64,000 bases of DNA from an uncultured Enterorhabdus sp. (GTDB lineage Bacteria; Actinomycetota; Coriobacteriia; Coriobacteriales; Eggerthellaceae). Under the pieces are notes generated by a model. It was not told where the DNA came from and did not search any database. It saw nothing but the letters and a program-made list of their open reading frames with translations. The translations under genes and the position numbers were made by a program. The stretch covers positions 42,630 through 106,629 of the forward strand of contig CANSQM010000005.1 of NCBI GenBank assembly GCA_947649205.1. The letters run 5' to 3'. This document shows positions 42,779-53,994 of the stretch, piece by piece (position 1 is the stretch's first letter; each line of letters begins with the position of its first letter).

Positions 42779-43376
42779 GCCCCACGGATCGGTGCGCATC
42801 GGCCCCATCAGCCTGTTCACCCTCATCATCATCTTGTGCCTGGCGGTGCTGGCCGTGCTGTCGGTCACCACGGCCCGGGCCGAGCTTTCGGTCACCGAGC
42901 GTCAGGCGGCCACCACCACCGAGACCTACCAGCTGGAGGTGCGGGGCCAGGAGTTCCTGGCGGCCGTGGACGGCGCCCTGGCGACCGGCGACGCTGCGGC
43001 TCTGGAGGCGGTGCTCGCGGACTACGGCGTGGCAACGACGGCCGCGGTCCCCGGTGCTGACGGCGCTGACGGCACCGGCGCGGCGGGGGGCGGCGACGTC
43101 TCGGCCGGCGAGACCATCGAGGACGAGACCCCCTCGGGCAACGCCGTTCCGGCCGCCGGCGTGACCTTGGCCGATGACGATGGGGGCGCGGGGGCCATCA
43201 CGGTCTCCGGCACCTTCGACGGCGCCCTCGTGTCCGCGACGTTTGCCATGGACAGCGGCCGCACCCTGGCTGTAGGGCTGCGGGTGAACGACGACGGCAC
43301 CTGTACCATCGAGCACTGGAAGACCACGACCCAATGGACCGACGACGGCACAGGCGAAACCCTGTGGCTCGGCTAG
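42771..43376 (+). CDS. pilin-like minor component
   Basis: A 201-residue protein with a membrane helix near the N-terminus (ISLFTLIIILCLAVLAVLSV, residues 12-31), a helical stretch (SVTERQAATTTETYQLEVRG) and a Gly/Asp-rich linker before a beta-rich end (VSGTFDGALVSATFAMDSG). It starts inside the end of the previous gene. No enzyme motif; role inferred from place in the pilus operon. Confidence 0.65.
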   Translation: MARPHGSVRIGPISLFTLIIILCLAVLAVLSVTTARAELSVTERQAATTTETYQLEVRGQEFLAAVDGALATGDAAALEAVLADYGVATTAAVPGADGADGTGAAGGGDVSAGETIEDETPSGNAVPAAGVTLADDDGGAGAITVSGTFDGALVSATFAMDSGRTLAVGLRVNDDGTCTIEHWKTTTQWTDDGTGETLWLG

Positions 43377-43396
43377 AGATAGGAGAAAGCGAACCC

Positions 43397-44470
43397 ATGG
43401 AACTGAAGACACTGCTGCAGGAAATGATCGACAAGAAGGCCTCCGACGTCTTCATTGTGGCCGGTCTGCCGCTCACCTACACTGCCGACGGCCGCCAGAT
43501 TCGCATGGACATGGCGCCGCTCATGCCCGCCGACACCCGGGCGCTCGTGGAGGCCATCTACGGGCTGTCCGGTCGCGACATGACCATCTTCCTCGACGGC
43601 CACAACCACGACGACGACTTCTCCTTCGCCGTGGCCGGCATGGGCCGCTTCCGCGTGAACGTGTTCCGCCAGCGCGGCTCGCTCGGCGCCGTCATCCGCG
43701 TCATTCCCTTCACGCTGCCGAACCCCGCCGACTACCACATTCCCGACGATGTCATGGCCTGCGCCGACTTCCAGAAGGGCCTCGTGCTGGTTACCGGCCC
43801 GGCTGGCGCCGGCAAGTCCACGACGCTCGCCTGCATCATCGACAAGCTGAACAAGGCGCGCTGCGGCCACATCATCACCATGGAGGACCCCATCGAGTAC
43901 GTGCATCGCCATGAGGGCTGTATCGTCACCCAGCGCGAGATTCCCTCGGACGTGGCCACCTACGCCGAGGCCCTGCGCTCCGCCATGCGCGAGAGCCCCG
44001 ATGTTATTCTGCTCGGCGAGATGCGCGACCAGGAGACCATCGGCACGGCCATGACCGCCGCCGAGATGGCCCAGCTGCTGTTCTCCACGCTGCACACCAC
44101 GGGCGCATCCTCCACGGTGGACCGCATCATCGACGCCTTCCCCGCCAACCAGCAGCGCCAGATTCGCATGCAGCTGTCCATGGTGCTCCAGGCCGTGGTG
44201 TCCCAGCAGCTGGTGCCCACGGTGGACGGCGGCATCGTACCGGCCTTCGAGATCATGACCGCCACGCCAGCCATCCGCAACCTCATTCGCGAGGAGAAGA
44301 CCCACCAGATCGACTCGGTCATCGCCAGCTCCGCCGGGGCCGGCATGCGTACCATGGACCAGAGCCTGTATCGCCTCGTGAGGGACGGCATCGTGGCCCG
44401 GGAAGTGGCCCTGCAGCACGCCATCCACCAGGAGGCCCTCAAGAAGCGCTTCGAGAGCGAGGGTATGTAG
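43397..44470 (+). CDS. pilT: PilT-type retraction ATPase
   Basis: A 357-residue hexameric secretion ATPase. Walker A is GPAGAGKST (about residue 134), the Asp box lies in IITMEDPIEYVH, the Walker B region is VILLGEMRD, and the His box is LLFSTLHTT. AIRNLIREEK near residue 292 is the AIRNLIRE signature of PilT retraction ATPases. The start is supported by AGGAGA. It closes the pilus operon. No PilB/GspE extension ATPase lies in the window, so pilus extension would need one from elsewhere. Confidence 0.92.
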   Translation: MELKTLLQEMIDKKASDVFIVAGLPLTYTADGRQIRMDMAPLMPADTRALVEAIYGLSGRDMTIFLDGHNHDDDFSFAVAGMGRFRVNVFRQRGSLGAVIRVIPFTLPNPADYHIPDDVMACADFQKGLVLVTGPAGAGKSTTLACIIDKLNKARCGHIITMEDPIEYVHRHEGCIVTQREIPSDVATYAEALRSAMRESPDVILLGEMRDQETIGTAMTAAEMAQLLFSTLHTTGASSTVDRIIDAFPANQQRQIRMQLSMVLQAVVSQQLVPTVDGGIVPAFEIMTATPAIRNLIREEKTHQIDSVIASSAGAGMRTMDQSLYRLVRDGIVAREVALQHAIHQEALKKRFESEGM

Positions 44471-44547
44471 GGGCTGGCCTTCGGGCTTCGGCCGGTCGCG
44501 GCACCGGCTTCGGCTGGGTGCCCCGGCCTTTGGCGCGAGTCCTCTCC

Positions 44548-44575
44548 AAAGGGCGGCCGCACGGTCGCCCTTTTT
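44548..44575 (+). terminator. Rho-independent terminator after pilT region
   Basis: AAAGGGCG (44548-44555) pairs with 44566-44573 across a 10-nt loop and runs into TTTTT. It lies 78 bp past the pilT stop. Confidence 0.85.
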
Positions 44576-44672
44576 GGTCGGAAGACGGCGGCGACCTTGG
44601 TTTTTCCGCGCGAGAAGAAGTTTCTGCGGTATTATGATTGGTTAGGATATTGCCCCATTTTCTGGGGCCGAC

Positions 44673-45530
44673 ATGGGGAAGGACGGGAACTTGAGCGACT
44701 ACAACTGGGCGTGCGGCAAGGAGTACCGGGAGATTCGCTACGAGCTGTGCGACGGCGTGGCGAAGATCTCCATCAATCGGCCCGAACGGCGCAATGCCTT
44801 CACACCGCTGACGGTGATGGAGATGTACGACGCCTTCTCCGAGGCGCGCGATGATGCCAGCGTGGGGGTCATCCTGCTGACGGGTGTGAACCACGGCGGT
44901 CGTCACGAGGACGAGGCCTTCTGCTCCGGCGGCGACCAGAAGATTCGCGGCAACGGCGGCTATGTGGGCGAGGACTCCATCCCTCGCCTGAACGTGCTCG
45001 ATTTGCAGCGGCTCATCCGCGTGGTGCCCAAGCCCGTCATCGCCATGGTGAACGGCTATGCCATCGGCGGCGGCCACGTGCTCTCCATTCTGTGCGACCT
45101 CACCATTGCCGCCGACACGGCGAAGTTCGGCCAGACGGGCCCTAAGGTGGGCTCCTTCGATGCCGGTTACGGCGCGGGGTACCTGGCTGCCATCGTAGGG
45201 CAGAAGAAGGCCCGCGAGATCTGGTACCTCTGCCGCCAGTACAGCGCCGCCGAGGCTCTGGAGATGGGCCTGGTGAACAAGGTAGTGCCCTTCGACGACC
45301 TGGAGCGGGAGTGCATGGATTGGGCCGCCGAGATGATGCAGTTTTCCCCCACGGCCCTGCGCTTCATGAAGGCCTCCTTCAACGCCGCCACCGACGGTCT
45401 GGCGGGCATCCAGCAGCTGGCCGGCGATGCGACGCTTCTGTACTACACCACCGACGAGGCCAAGGAGGGCCGCGACGCCTTCAAGGAGAAGCGCGTTCCC
45501 GACTTCACCCAGTTCCCGAAGTTTCCGTAG
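44673..45530 (+). CDS. menB: 1,4-dihydroxy-2-naphthoyl-CoA synthase
   Basis: A 285-residue crotonase-fold enzyme that cyclises o-succinylbenzoyl-CoA in menaquinone synthesis. Markers are [30 protein letters not shown] (the MenB-specific SGGDQ), [28 protein letters not shown] and the C-terminal Phe/Pro-rich end. Full length for MenB. It is followed after 33 bp by menE-menC, so consecutive steps of the pathway lie together. Confidence 0.93.
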   Translation: MGKDGNLSDYNWACGKEYREIRYELCDGVAKISINRPERRNAFTPLTVMEMYDAFSEARDDASVGVILLTGVNHGGRHEDEAFCSGGDQKIRGNGGYVGEDSIPRLNVLDLQRLIRVVPKPVIAMVNGYAIGGGHVLSILCDLTIAADTAKFGQTGPKVGSFDAGYGAGYLAAIVGQKKAREIWYLCRQYSAAEALEMGLVNKVVPFDDLERECMDWAAEMMQFSPTALRFMKASFNAATDGLAGIQQLAGDATLLYYTTDEAKEGRDAFKEKRVPDFTQFPKFP

Positions 45531-45563
45531 GAGAGGGAGCCGAGGGGTGGCCGGGATCCGTCG

Positions 45564-48287
<2,724 letters not shown>

Positions 48288-48448
48288 GCGCTGCGTCGGG
48301 CTAAGTGTCGCGGCGAGCCGTCGCGCGCCACCGAGGGGCCGCGGTGTCCGGTCGGTCGCTCGGCTGACAGAGCGCGGGATTCGCGGTGCCCCTCGCAGAT
48401 TCTTGTGCCCTTTTAACGGCTCGGCAACATTGGCGCAGGCGTACGATT

Positions 48449-48454
48449 TATACT
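48449..48454 (+). promoter_or_regulatory. -10 element of purF-like gene
   Basis: TATACT, 37 bp upstream of the GTG at 48491. A weak CAACAT lies 18 bp further up. The rest of 48288-48490 shows no gene. Confidence 0.45.
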
Positions 48455-48490
48455 GACGAGGTAAGCGATCTTTCTGAGATGGAGGATTCC

Positions 48491-49915
48491 GTGGGCGGCT
48501 TTTTCGGAGCAGTTTCCCAGCGCGACGTGGTGCTGGATGTGTTTTTCGGCGTGGACTATCATTCCCATTTGGGTACCCGGCGGGCGGGCATGATCGTGCG
48601 CGATCACGCCGACGGGTTCCAGCGTCAGATTCATTCCATTGAGAACACCCCCTTCCGCACGAAGTTCGAGGACGACATCGTGCGCTTCCATGGCACGAGT
48701 GCCATCGGCTGCATTTCCGATGCCGACCCCCAGCCGCTGCTGGTGCGCTCGCATCTGGGCACCTTCGCCATCACCACCATCGGTGCCATCAACAACGCCG
48801 AGGCCCTGGTGGAGGAGTATTTCTCGGGGCGCACGACCCAGTTCATGGCCCTCAGTTCCGGCGCGGTGAACGCCACGGAGCTGGTGGCGGCCCTCATTAA
48901 CCAGAAGGACGACCTGGTCAGCGGCATTCAGTACGCCCAGTCGAAGGTGGACGGCTCGCTCACGCTGCTCATCATGACCGATACGGGCGACCTCATTGCG
49001 GCCCGCGACTTCATGGGCCGTCTGCCGGTGCTCGTGGGGCGCGACGAGAACGGCCATTGCGTGGCCTTCGAGAGCTTTGCCTACCACAAGTTGGGCTACC
49101 ATGACGAGTACGAGCTGGGGCCGGCCGAGATCGTGCGGCTGACGCCCGATGCCATCGAGGTACTCTCGCCGGCGCGCGACGAGATGAAGATGTGCGCTTT
49201 CATGTGGGTGTACTACGGCTACCCGAATTCCAACTACGAGGGCGTGAACGTGGAAGTGATGCGCTATCGCAACGGCGCCATCATGGCCCGCGACGAGGCG
49301 GCCCGCGGCGCGCGTCCCGAGGTGGATTACGTGGCCGGCGTGCCCGATTCCGGTGTGCCCCATGCCATCGGTTACTCCACGGAAAGCGGCATGGCGTTCG
49401 GCCGCCCGTTCATCAAGTACACGCCCACCTGGCCCCGGTCGTTCATGCCGGCGAACCAGGATCTGCGCAACAAGATCGCCAACATGAAGCAGGTGCCGGT
49501 ACCCGAGCTCATCCGCGACAAGAAGCTGCTGTTCGTGGACGACTCCATCGTGCGCGGCACTCAGCTGCGCGAGACGGTGAACTTCCTGTACGATTCGGGT
49601 GCTGCCGAGGTGCACATGCGCAGCGCCTGCCCGCCCATCATGTACAGCTGCAAGTACCTGAGCTTCTCTTCCAGCAAGTCCGATATGGATCTCATCGCCC
49701 GCCGCGTGGTGGACCAGTTGGAAGGCGAAGAGGGCGTGGCGCATTTGGACGAGTACGCCGATGCCACCACCGAGCGCGGCCAGTGCCTCCTGCGCACCAT
49801 CTGCGAGGACATGGGATTCGATTCCTTGAGCTATCAGAGCCTGACCGGCATGATCGAGGCCATCGGCATCGACCCGGAGAAGATCTGCACCTACTGCTGG
49901 GATGGTAGGGAGTAA
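48491..49915 (+). CDS. purF: amidophosphoribosyltransferase homologue lacking the N-terminal catalytic cysteine
   Basis: A 474-residue PurF-family protein. GTG 48491 is the likely start because GGAGG lies five bases upstream and the product then begins MGGFFGAVSQRD; ATG 48479 adds four residues. Classical PurF exposes Cys after Met removal as the glutaminase nucleophile; here Gly occupies that place and no Cys is near. HSHLGTRRAGM and the PRPP loop LLFVDDSIVRGTQL (about 345-358) are intact. It may use ammonia or a separate glutaminase. It follows menE-menC but has its own -10. Confidence 0.85.
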   Translation: MGGFFGAVSQRDVVLDVFFGVDYHSHLGTRRAGMIVRDHADGFQRQIHSIENTPFRTKFEDDIVRFHGTSAIGCISDADPQPLLVRSHLGTFAITTIGAINNAEALVEEYFSGRTTQFMALSSGAVNATELVAALINQKDDLVSGIQYAQSKVDGSLTLLIMTDTGDLIAARDFMGRLPVLVGRDENGHCVAFESFAYHKLGYHDEYELGPAEIVRLTPDAIEVLSPARDEMKMCAFMWVYYGYPNSNYEGVNVEVMRYRNGAIMARDEAARGARPEVDYVAGVPDSGVPHAIGYSTESGMAFGRPFIKYTPTWPRSFMPANQDLRNKIANMKQVPVPELIRDKKLLFVDDSIVRGTQLRETVNFLYDSGAAEVHMRSACPPIMYSCKYLSFSSSKSDMDLIARRVVDQLEGEEGVAHLDEYADATTERGQCLLRTICEDMGFDSLSYQSLTGMIEAIGIDPEKICTYCWDGRE

Positions 49916-49952
49916 GAACTCGTTTTGCATTCACGATCGTAGCGCTGTTCTC

Positions 49953-49983
49953 AAAGGAGCCGACCCAGGTTGGCTCCTTTTTT
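49953..49983 (+). terminator. Rho-independent terminator after purF-like gene
   Basis: AAAGGAGCC (49953-49961) pairs with 49972-49980 around a 10-nt loop and continues into a TTTTTT run. Confidence 0.92.
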
Positions 49984-49989
49984 GCGGCA

Positions 49990-50052
49990 CTCTCGAAAAT
50001 GCTCTCGATAGAGAGTGCGACTTCGAGAGTGAATCGAGAGTAATTTCGAGAG
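49990..50052. repeat. cluster of five CTCTCGA/TCGAGAG heptamers
   Basis: CTCTCGA at 49990 and 50002; the complement TCGAGAG at 50023, 50034 and 50046. The steps of 11-12 bp within each orientation put the copies near one face of the helix. They lie between the terminator and the 3' end of the convergent EamA gene, away from any promoter. Confidence 0.8.
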
Positions 50053-50110
50053 CGGCTGGAATATCGCGCCGCATGTGCCGTGATCGGCCTTTGCTCGTTG
50101 ACCGCGTGCC

Positions 50111-51076
50111 CTACCGTAGGGCGGCATCGACTTCGTCGAGGGCGAGCGCTTCCGTTTCCGCGGCTTTCTTTTCAGCGCGCAGGGGAAGGTATTCGCTGAT
50201 GACGATGCCGGCGAAGATGAGGGCGAAGCCGGCGAACGACGAGAGGGTGAGTACTTCGCCGAGCAGCAGGATGGAGAACGTGACGCCGAAGACCGATTCC
50301 GTGGCCAGGAACAGCGAGGCCTGGGCGGGATCGACCCGGGCCACGGCCATGTTCTGGAGACCCAGGGCCACGCAGCTGGCGAACGCCGTGATGTAGACGA
50401 GGCTGACCCACGTGTCGGCGCCGAGGGATGCGAAGTTGGGCGTGGGCTCGGTGAGGGCACCCACGATGAGGCCGAGGATGCCGGCGGTGATGAACTGGAC
50501 GACCGTGAGCAGCGTCATGGAGCGGCCCGGGGCGTACTTCGCCGTGTACAGCACGTGCAGGCTGAGGAAGAACGCCGAGGCCAGGGTGATGAGGTCGCCG
50601 AAGCGCAGTGAGAAGGCGCCGGCACCGCCGTAGGCTACGCAGGCAACGCCCGCAACGCAGAGCAGGGCGGCGGCGATGTTGAACCGGGTGGGCCGCTTCG
50701 CAATGATGATCCAGCCGAGGAACGGGATGATGACCACGTAGAGCGTGGTGAGAAACGAGCTGTTCGAGGCCGTGGTGTCGGTGAGGCCGGTGGAGTTGCA
50801 CCAATAGGAGGCGAACAGGAGCACGCCGAGCACGGCGCCATCGCGCAGGTGCCCGCGCCTGTTGCGGGCGTAGGCCTGGCGAATGCGCGGCAGGGTGACG
50901 GCTCCCAAGATGAGACCGGCCCCCAGGAAGCGCACGCCGACGAGCCACGAGGGCGGGAAGGCATCGACGGTGGATTTGATGACCACGGTGCCCATGCCCC
51001 AAATGGCCGCCGACAGGAGCAGCGCGGCCCTGTAAACCCACGGGGGCAAGCTGGTATGTCGGGCGAGGGAAACCAT
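50111..51076 (-). CDS. EamA/DMT-family transporter
   Basis: A 321-residue integral membrane protein with ten predicted helices in two EamA repeats. The first opens with YRAALLLSAAIWGMGTVVIK and the second with FGDLITLASAFFLSLHVLYTA. TEPTP and ATESVFGVTFSILLLGEVL are family-like. These exporters move amino acids or other metabolites. ATG 51076 has no ribosome site but TATGAT (51086-51091, minus strand) lies nine bases upstream, so the message may be leaderless. Confidence 0.88.
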   Translation of the reverse strand: MVSLARHTSLPPWVYRAALLLSAAIWGMGTVVIKSTVDAFPPSWLVGVRFLGAGLILGAVTLPRIRQAYARNRRGHLRDGAVLGVLLFASYWCNSTGLTDTTASNSSFLTTLYVVIIPFLGWIIIAKRPTRFNIAAALLCVAGVACVAYGGAGAFSLRFGDLITLASAFFLSLHVLYTAKYAPGRSMTLLTVVQFITAGILGLIVGALTEPTPNFASLGADTWVSLVYITAFASCVALGLQNMAVARVDPAQASLFLATESVFGVTFSILLLGEVLTLSSFAGFALIFAGIVISEYLPLRAEKKAAETEALALDEVDAALR

Positions 51077-51205
51077 AGTCGTTGCATCATAGCATGGTGT
51101 GTCGAAGTGTGCAGGAATTGTGCCGTCATTGGTGCGGGAAAACTTTTTCTTGCAATCGGTCGAGATCAGAGTAATATATATCCTTGCCTTTGAGAGGCAA
51201 CCCAT

Positions 51206-51283
51206 TGCGGGGTGGAGCAGTCTGGTCAGCTCGTCGGGCTCATAACCCGAAGGTCGGTGGTTCAAATCCGCCCCCCGCGACCA
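51206..51283 (+). tRNA. initiator tRNA-Met(CAT)
   Basis: The anticodon stem-loop CGGG-CTCATAA-CCCG carries three consecutive G-C pairs, the mark of initiator tRNA. Acceptor bases 1 and 72 are U and G rather than a Watson-Crick pair, also initiator-like. T-arm GGTTCAAATCC and an encoded CCA (51281-51283) are present. Confidence 0.92.
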
Positions 51284-51292
51284 AGAAATGAC

Positions 51293-51321
51293 AGCCGTCG
51301 AGTTCGCTCGACGGCTTTTTT
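51293..51321 (+). terminator. terminator of tRNA-fMet
   Basis: AGCCGTCGAG (51293-51302), TTCG loop, complement 51307-51316, then TTTTTT. Confidence 0.92.
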
Positions 51322-51411
51322 GTTATAGCGTGGGCGTTGCGATGGGCGTGGGGCGTAGGAGATACGTTTCTTGGGGATGGGGATCGCGTCCACTTGTTCC
51401 GAGGAGGCCCC

Positions 51412-52380
51412 ATGAGCGACATCGAAATCTACGAATCCCCCGACGGCGATATTCGCCTGAACGTTCAGCTTGAGGATGAGACGGTCTGGCTCACGCAGGC
51501 GCAGATAGCTCAGCTATTTGGCGTTAACAGTCAGGCTATTACTAAGCATCTGGGAAATATCTACGATGAGGGCGAATTGGCGGCCGATGCAACTTGTTCC
51601 AAAATGGAACAAGTTCGTCAGGAGGGAAGTCGTCAAGTCAAGCGGACGGTGAACGTCTACAACCTCGACGCGATAATTTCCGTGGGATATCGCGTGAACT
51701 CGCGGAAAGCCACTCACTTTCGCCAATGGGCTACAAGCATTCTCAAGGAGTATGCTGTTAAAGGTTTCGCGCTCGATGATCGCCGGCTCAAGGACGGTCG
51801 CAGTCGCTATTTCCGCGAGCTGCTCCAGCGAGTTCGCGATATCCGCTCCAGTGAGCGTAACCTCTATCAGCAGGTAACGGATATTTATGCGACAGCCATT
51901 GACTATGATCCGAAATCTTCCATGACACGCAAGTTCTTCGCTACCGTGCAGAACAAGCTTCATTACGCCGTCCATGAGCACACAGCGGCTGAGGTTATTT
52001 ACGACCGCGTTGACCGCGAAAAGCCGCTTGTGGGCATGACAACGTTCGATGGCGATTACATCACTAAGGCTGACGTGTGTATTGCGAAAAACTACCTGAC
52101 CGAAAAAGAGCTGCAAACGCTCAATCTTCTGGTCGCCCGTTTTCTCGATTACGCTGAGTTGCAGGCCCTAGAAGAGCGAACAATGACTATGGCCGAGTGG
52201 ATTGAAGAGCTTGATCGAGAAATCGTTAACTCTCGTCGAGCGCTGCTCGAGGGGTATGGAGCGATCTCCCATAAGCAAGCGATCGAGAAAGCCGAGGCGG
52301 AGTTCGAGGCCTATCGCGCCCGTGAGATGCGCCAGCTTGAAAGCGATTTCGACCGAGCGATACGGCAGTTGGAAGACTAG
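51412..52380 (+). CDS. RhuM-family protein
   Basis: A 322-residue protein of the virulence-associated RhuM family. DETVWLTQAQIAQLFGVN near residue 24 is the N-terminal KilA-N-like DNA-binding motif, and VKRTVNVYNLDAIISVGYRV is the family signature. The C-terminal part (YAVHEHTAAEVIYDRVD, LTEKELQTLNLLVARFLDYA) resembles a Fic/Doc-like helical module without its active-site motif. The start follows GAGGAGG. Base composition is less GC-rich than nearby housekeeping genes, and RhuM genes are frequent in defence and mobile islands. Its stop directly abuts the stop of the convergent RyR gene. Confidence 0.88.
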   Translation: MSDIEIYESPDGDIRLNVQLEDETVWLTQAQIAQLFGVNSQAITKHLGNIYDEGELAADATCSKMEQVRQEGSRQVKRTVNVYNLDAIISVGYRVNSRKATHFRQWATSILKEYAVKGFALDDRRLKDGRSRYFRELLQRVRDIRSSERNLYQQVTDIYATAIDYDPKSSMTRKFFATVQNKLHYAVHEHTAAEVIYDRVDREKPLVGMTTFDGDYITKADVCIAKNYLTEKELQTLNLLVARFLDYAELQALEERTMTMAEWIEELDREIVNSRRALLEGYGAISHKQAIEKAEAEFEAYRAREMRQLESDFDRAIRQLED

Positions 52381-53913
52381 CTATTTCACCACGGCGAGGT
52401 TCACGCTGGCGAGCAGGCTGGGGATGCTGCGCACCGCGGAGCGATTCCATTCCCGGGCGCGGTCGGGCAGCTCTTCCCAGGGAACGAGGTAGGGGCTGCG
52501 CTTGGCCTCCACGTCCTTCGCGGCCCCGTAGCGCCAGCCGGCCTTCTGGCGTTCCTGTAACCAGCGGCGGTGCTCCAAAATGGCGAGGCACTCCACCTCG
52601 CTGGCCGTAAAGGCGGTCACGCAGCGGTCGGGGTAACAGCTACCCGCGGGCAGCACCTCGTAGCCGAGGGTGTCCAGCTTGCGGTGGATGCTGACGATGT
52701 AGGCGATGGAGGATTCGCGTAGGTCGGCCGGCAAGCTGGCGAACGTGGCGAACTCCTGGTCGGCTTGGGAAGCGATGCGGTCGGCGGTGTAACGGGTGAA
52801 CGACGTTTGGGCCAGCTCGGTGATGACGTCGGTCTTCTCCGTGTAGCCCTGGCTTGACAGCATATCGGGCGAATCCACCAGTAGAGGCCGGGTGCTCGGC
52901 GGCCCGTAGATGGCGCACACCAGGATGTTCCAAACGAGCTGCTCCTTGCTGATGAGCCATGCGGGTAGCTGGTGGCCGTAGCCGTCGGTCTCGAAGGTGG
53001 GGTATTCCCGGCGCGCTTCCCGAACCAAGGCGATGAGCTGTGGGATATCGAACTCGCTGAGCGGGGTGGGCTCGCTGGACAGGTCGCGGTGGTAGGCATC
53101 GAGGGCCTCGTAGCAGGAATCGAGGAAGTACTGGCAGGCTGCCTCGCTGAAGCCGAGATCGAGGAACCGACGATAGAGCCCGTCGATGATGACGCCCATG
53201 ACGGCGCAGTCGTCCCACCACGAACCGCCGACCAGTTCGATGCGGTTTTGCAGGCACCAGGCGGGAAGGATGTCGAACAGGGCCCGCAGCGGTGTCAACG
53301 GATCGAAACTCTCATAGGCAGCGGCTTCGGCTTCCATGGTTGCCAGGAGAAAGCGGAGGTCATCGACGCTTTCGGCGGGCTCGGCGCCCTGCTCTTCCAG
53401 GCTCTCGATGGCTTTCTTAAAATCGGGCAGCGGCCCTTTGCCCGCGCGCGTGCGCTCGTGGGAGCCGCGCCGCTGATTCAAGGCGAAGGGTGGGCAGAAG
53501 CGCGCGAACGTGGCAGCAGTCTCGTCAGGGGAGAGCCGATTCAGCTTGAGGGTATGGGCATTCCAGACTGATACGGCCTGCAGGCACAGCTGGGCGTCTT
53601 CGGGCCGAGCGCAGGCGGCAATGATGCGCGATTCGTAGGCCGCGCGCCAGTAGTTCGCGTTGAAGAGCAATCGATCGACGGATGCCTCGGTGCCGCGCCG
53701 CAACTGGGCGGCATCGCGAGATTCCGTCGGGAGGGCGGCGCTCTCGTTGCCCTCCCGATCTTCGCGGAAGGTGAAGGACAGGTAGGCTGCCAGAGCCACC
53801 TTCACCACTTCGATGGGTTTCATGGTGCTGCCCCGCCGCGCCTCTTCGCGCCTGAGGGCGGCCTCCACAGCGTCTACGGGGCGATTGGCCATCGATCGTC
53901 TCTTGCTAGCCAT
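52381..53913 (-). CDS. RyR-domain protein
   Basis: A 510-residue protein. The last ~75 residues (ECLAILEHRRWLQERQKAGW, then LVPWEELPDRAREWN) match the RyR domain first known from ryanodine receptors and found in bacteria beside nucleotide-signalling and conflict modules. The first ~435 residues are alpha-helical with no motif I recognise, apart from aromatic-rich patches (GGSWWDDCAVMGVIIDGLYR). ATG 53913 is chosen; ATG 53892 is possible. It lies between the RhuM and TIR genes, which suggests a role in stress or phage sensing. Confidence 0.7.
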   Translation of the reverse strand: MASKRRSMANRPVDAVEAALRREEARRGSTMKPIEVVKVALAAYLSFTFREDREGNESAALPTESRDAAQLRRGTEASVDRLLFNANYWRAAYESRIIAACARPEDAQLCLQAVSVWNAHTLKLNRLSPDETAATFARFCPPFALNQRRGSHERTRAGKGPLPDFKKAIESLEEQGAEPAESVDDLRFLLATMEAEAAAYESFDPLTPLRALFDILPAWCLQNRIELVGGSWWDDCAVMGVIIDGLYRRFLDLGFSEAACQYFLDSCYEALDAYHRDLSSEPTPLSEFDIPQLIALVREARREYPTFETDGYGHQLPAWLISKEQLVWNILVCAIYGPPSTRPLLVDSPDMLSSQGYTEKTDVITELAQTSFTRYTADRIASQADQEFATFASLPADLRESSIAYIVSIHRKLDTLGYEVLPAGSCYPDRCVTAFTASEVECLAILEHRRWLQERQKAGWRYGAAKDVEAKRSPYLVPWEELPDRAREWNRSAVRSIPSLLASVNLAVVK

Positions 53914-53994
53914 CGGTTGGCCAATCCCTCCCTTCGTTGTCGGCAATTTCGCGGCGATTGTTAACGTTGCGGTGCCTATGATACCCGCTTGCGA

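Noticed and set aside
51206..51283. Attachment-site duplication of the tRNA-fMet 3' end
   Set aside because: I could not find a second copy of the tRNA 3' sequence in the window and no integrase gene is present.
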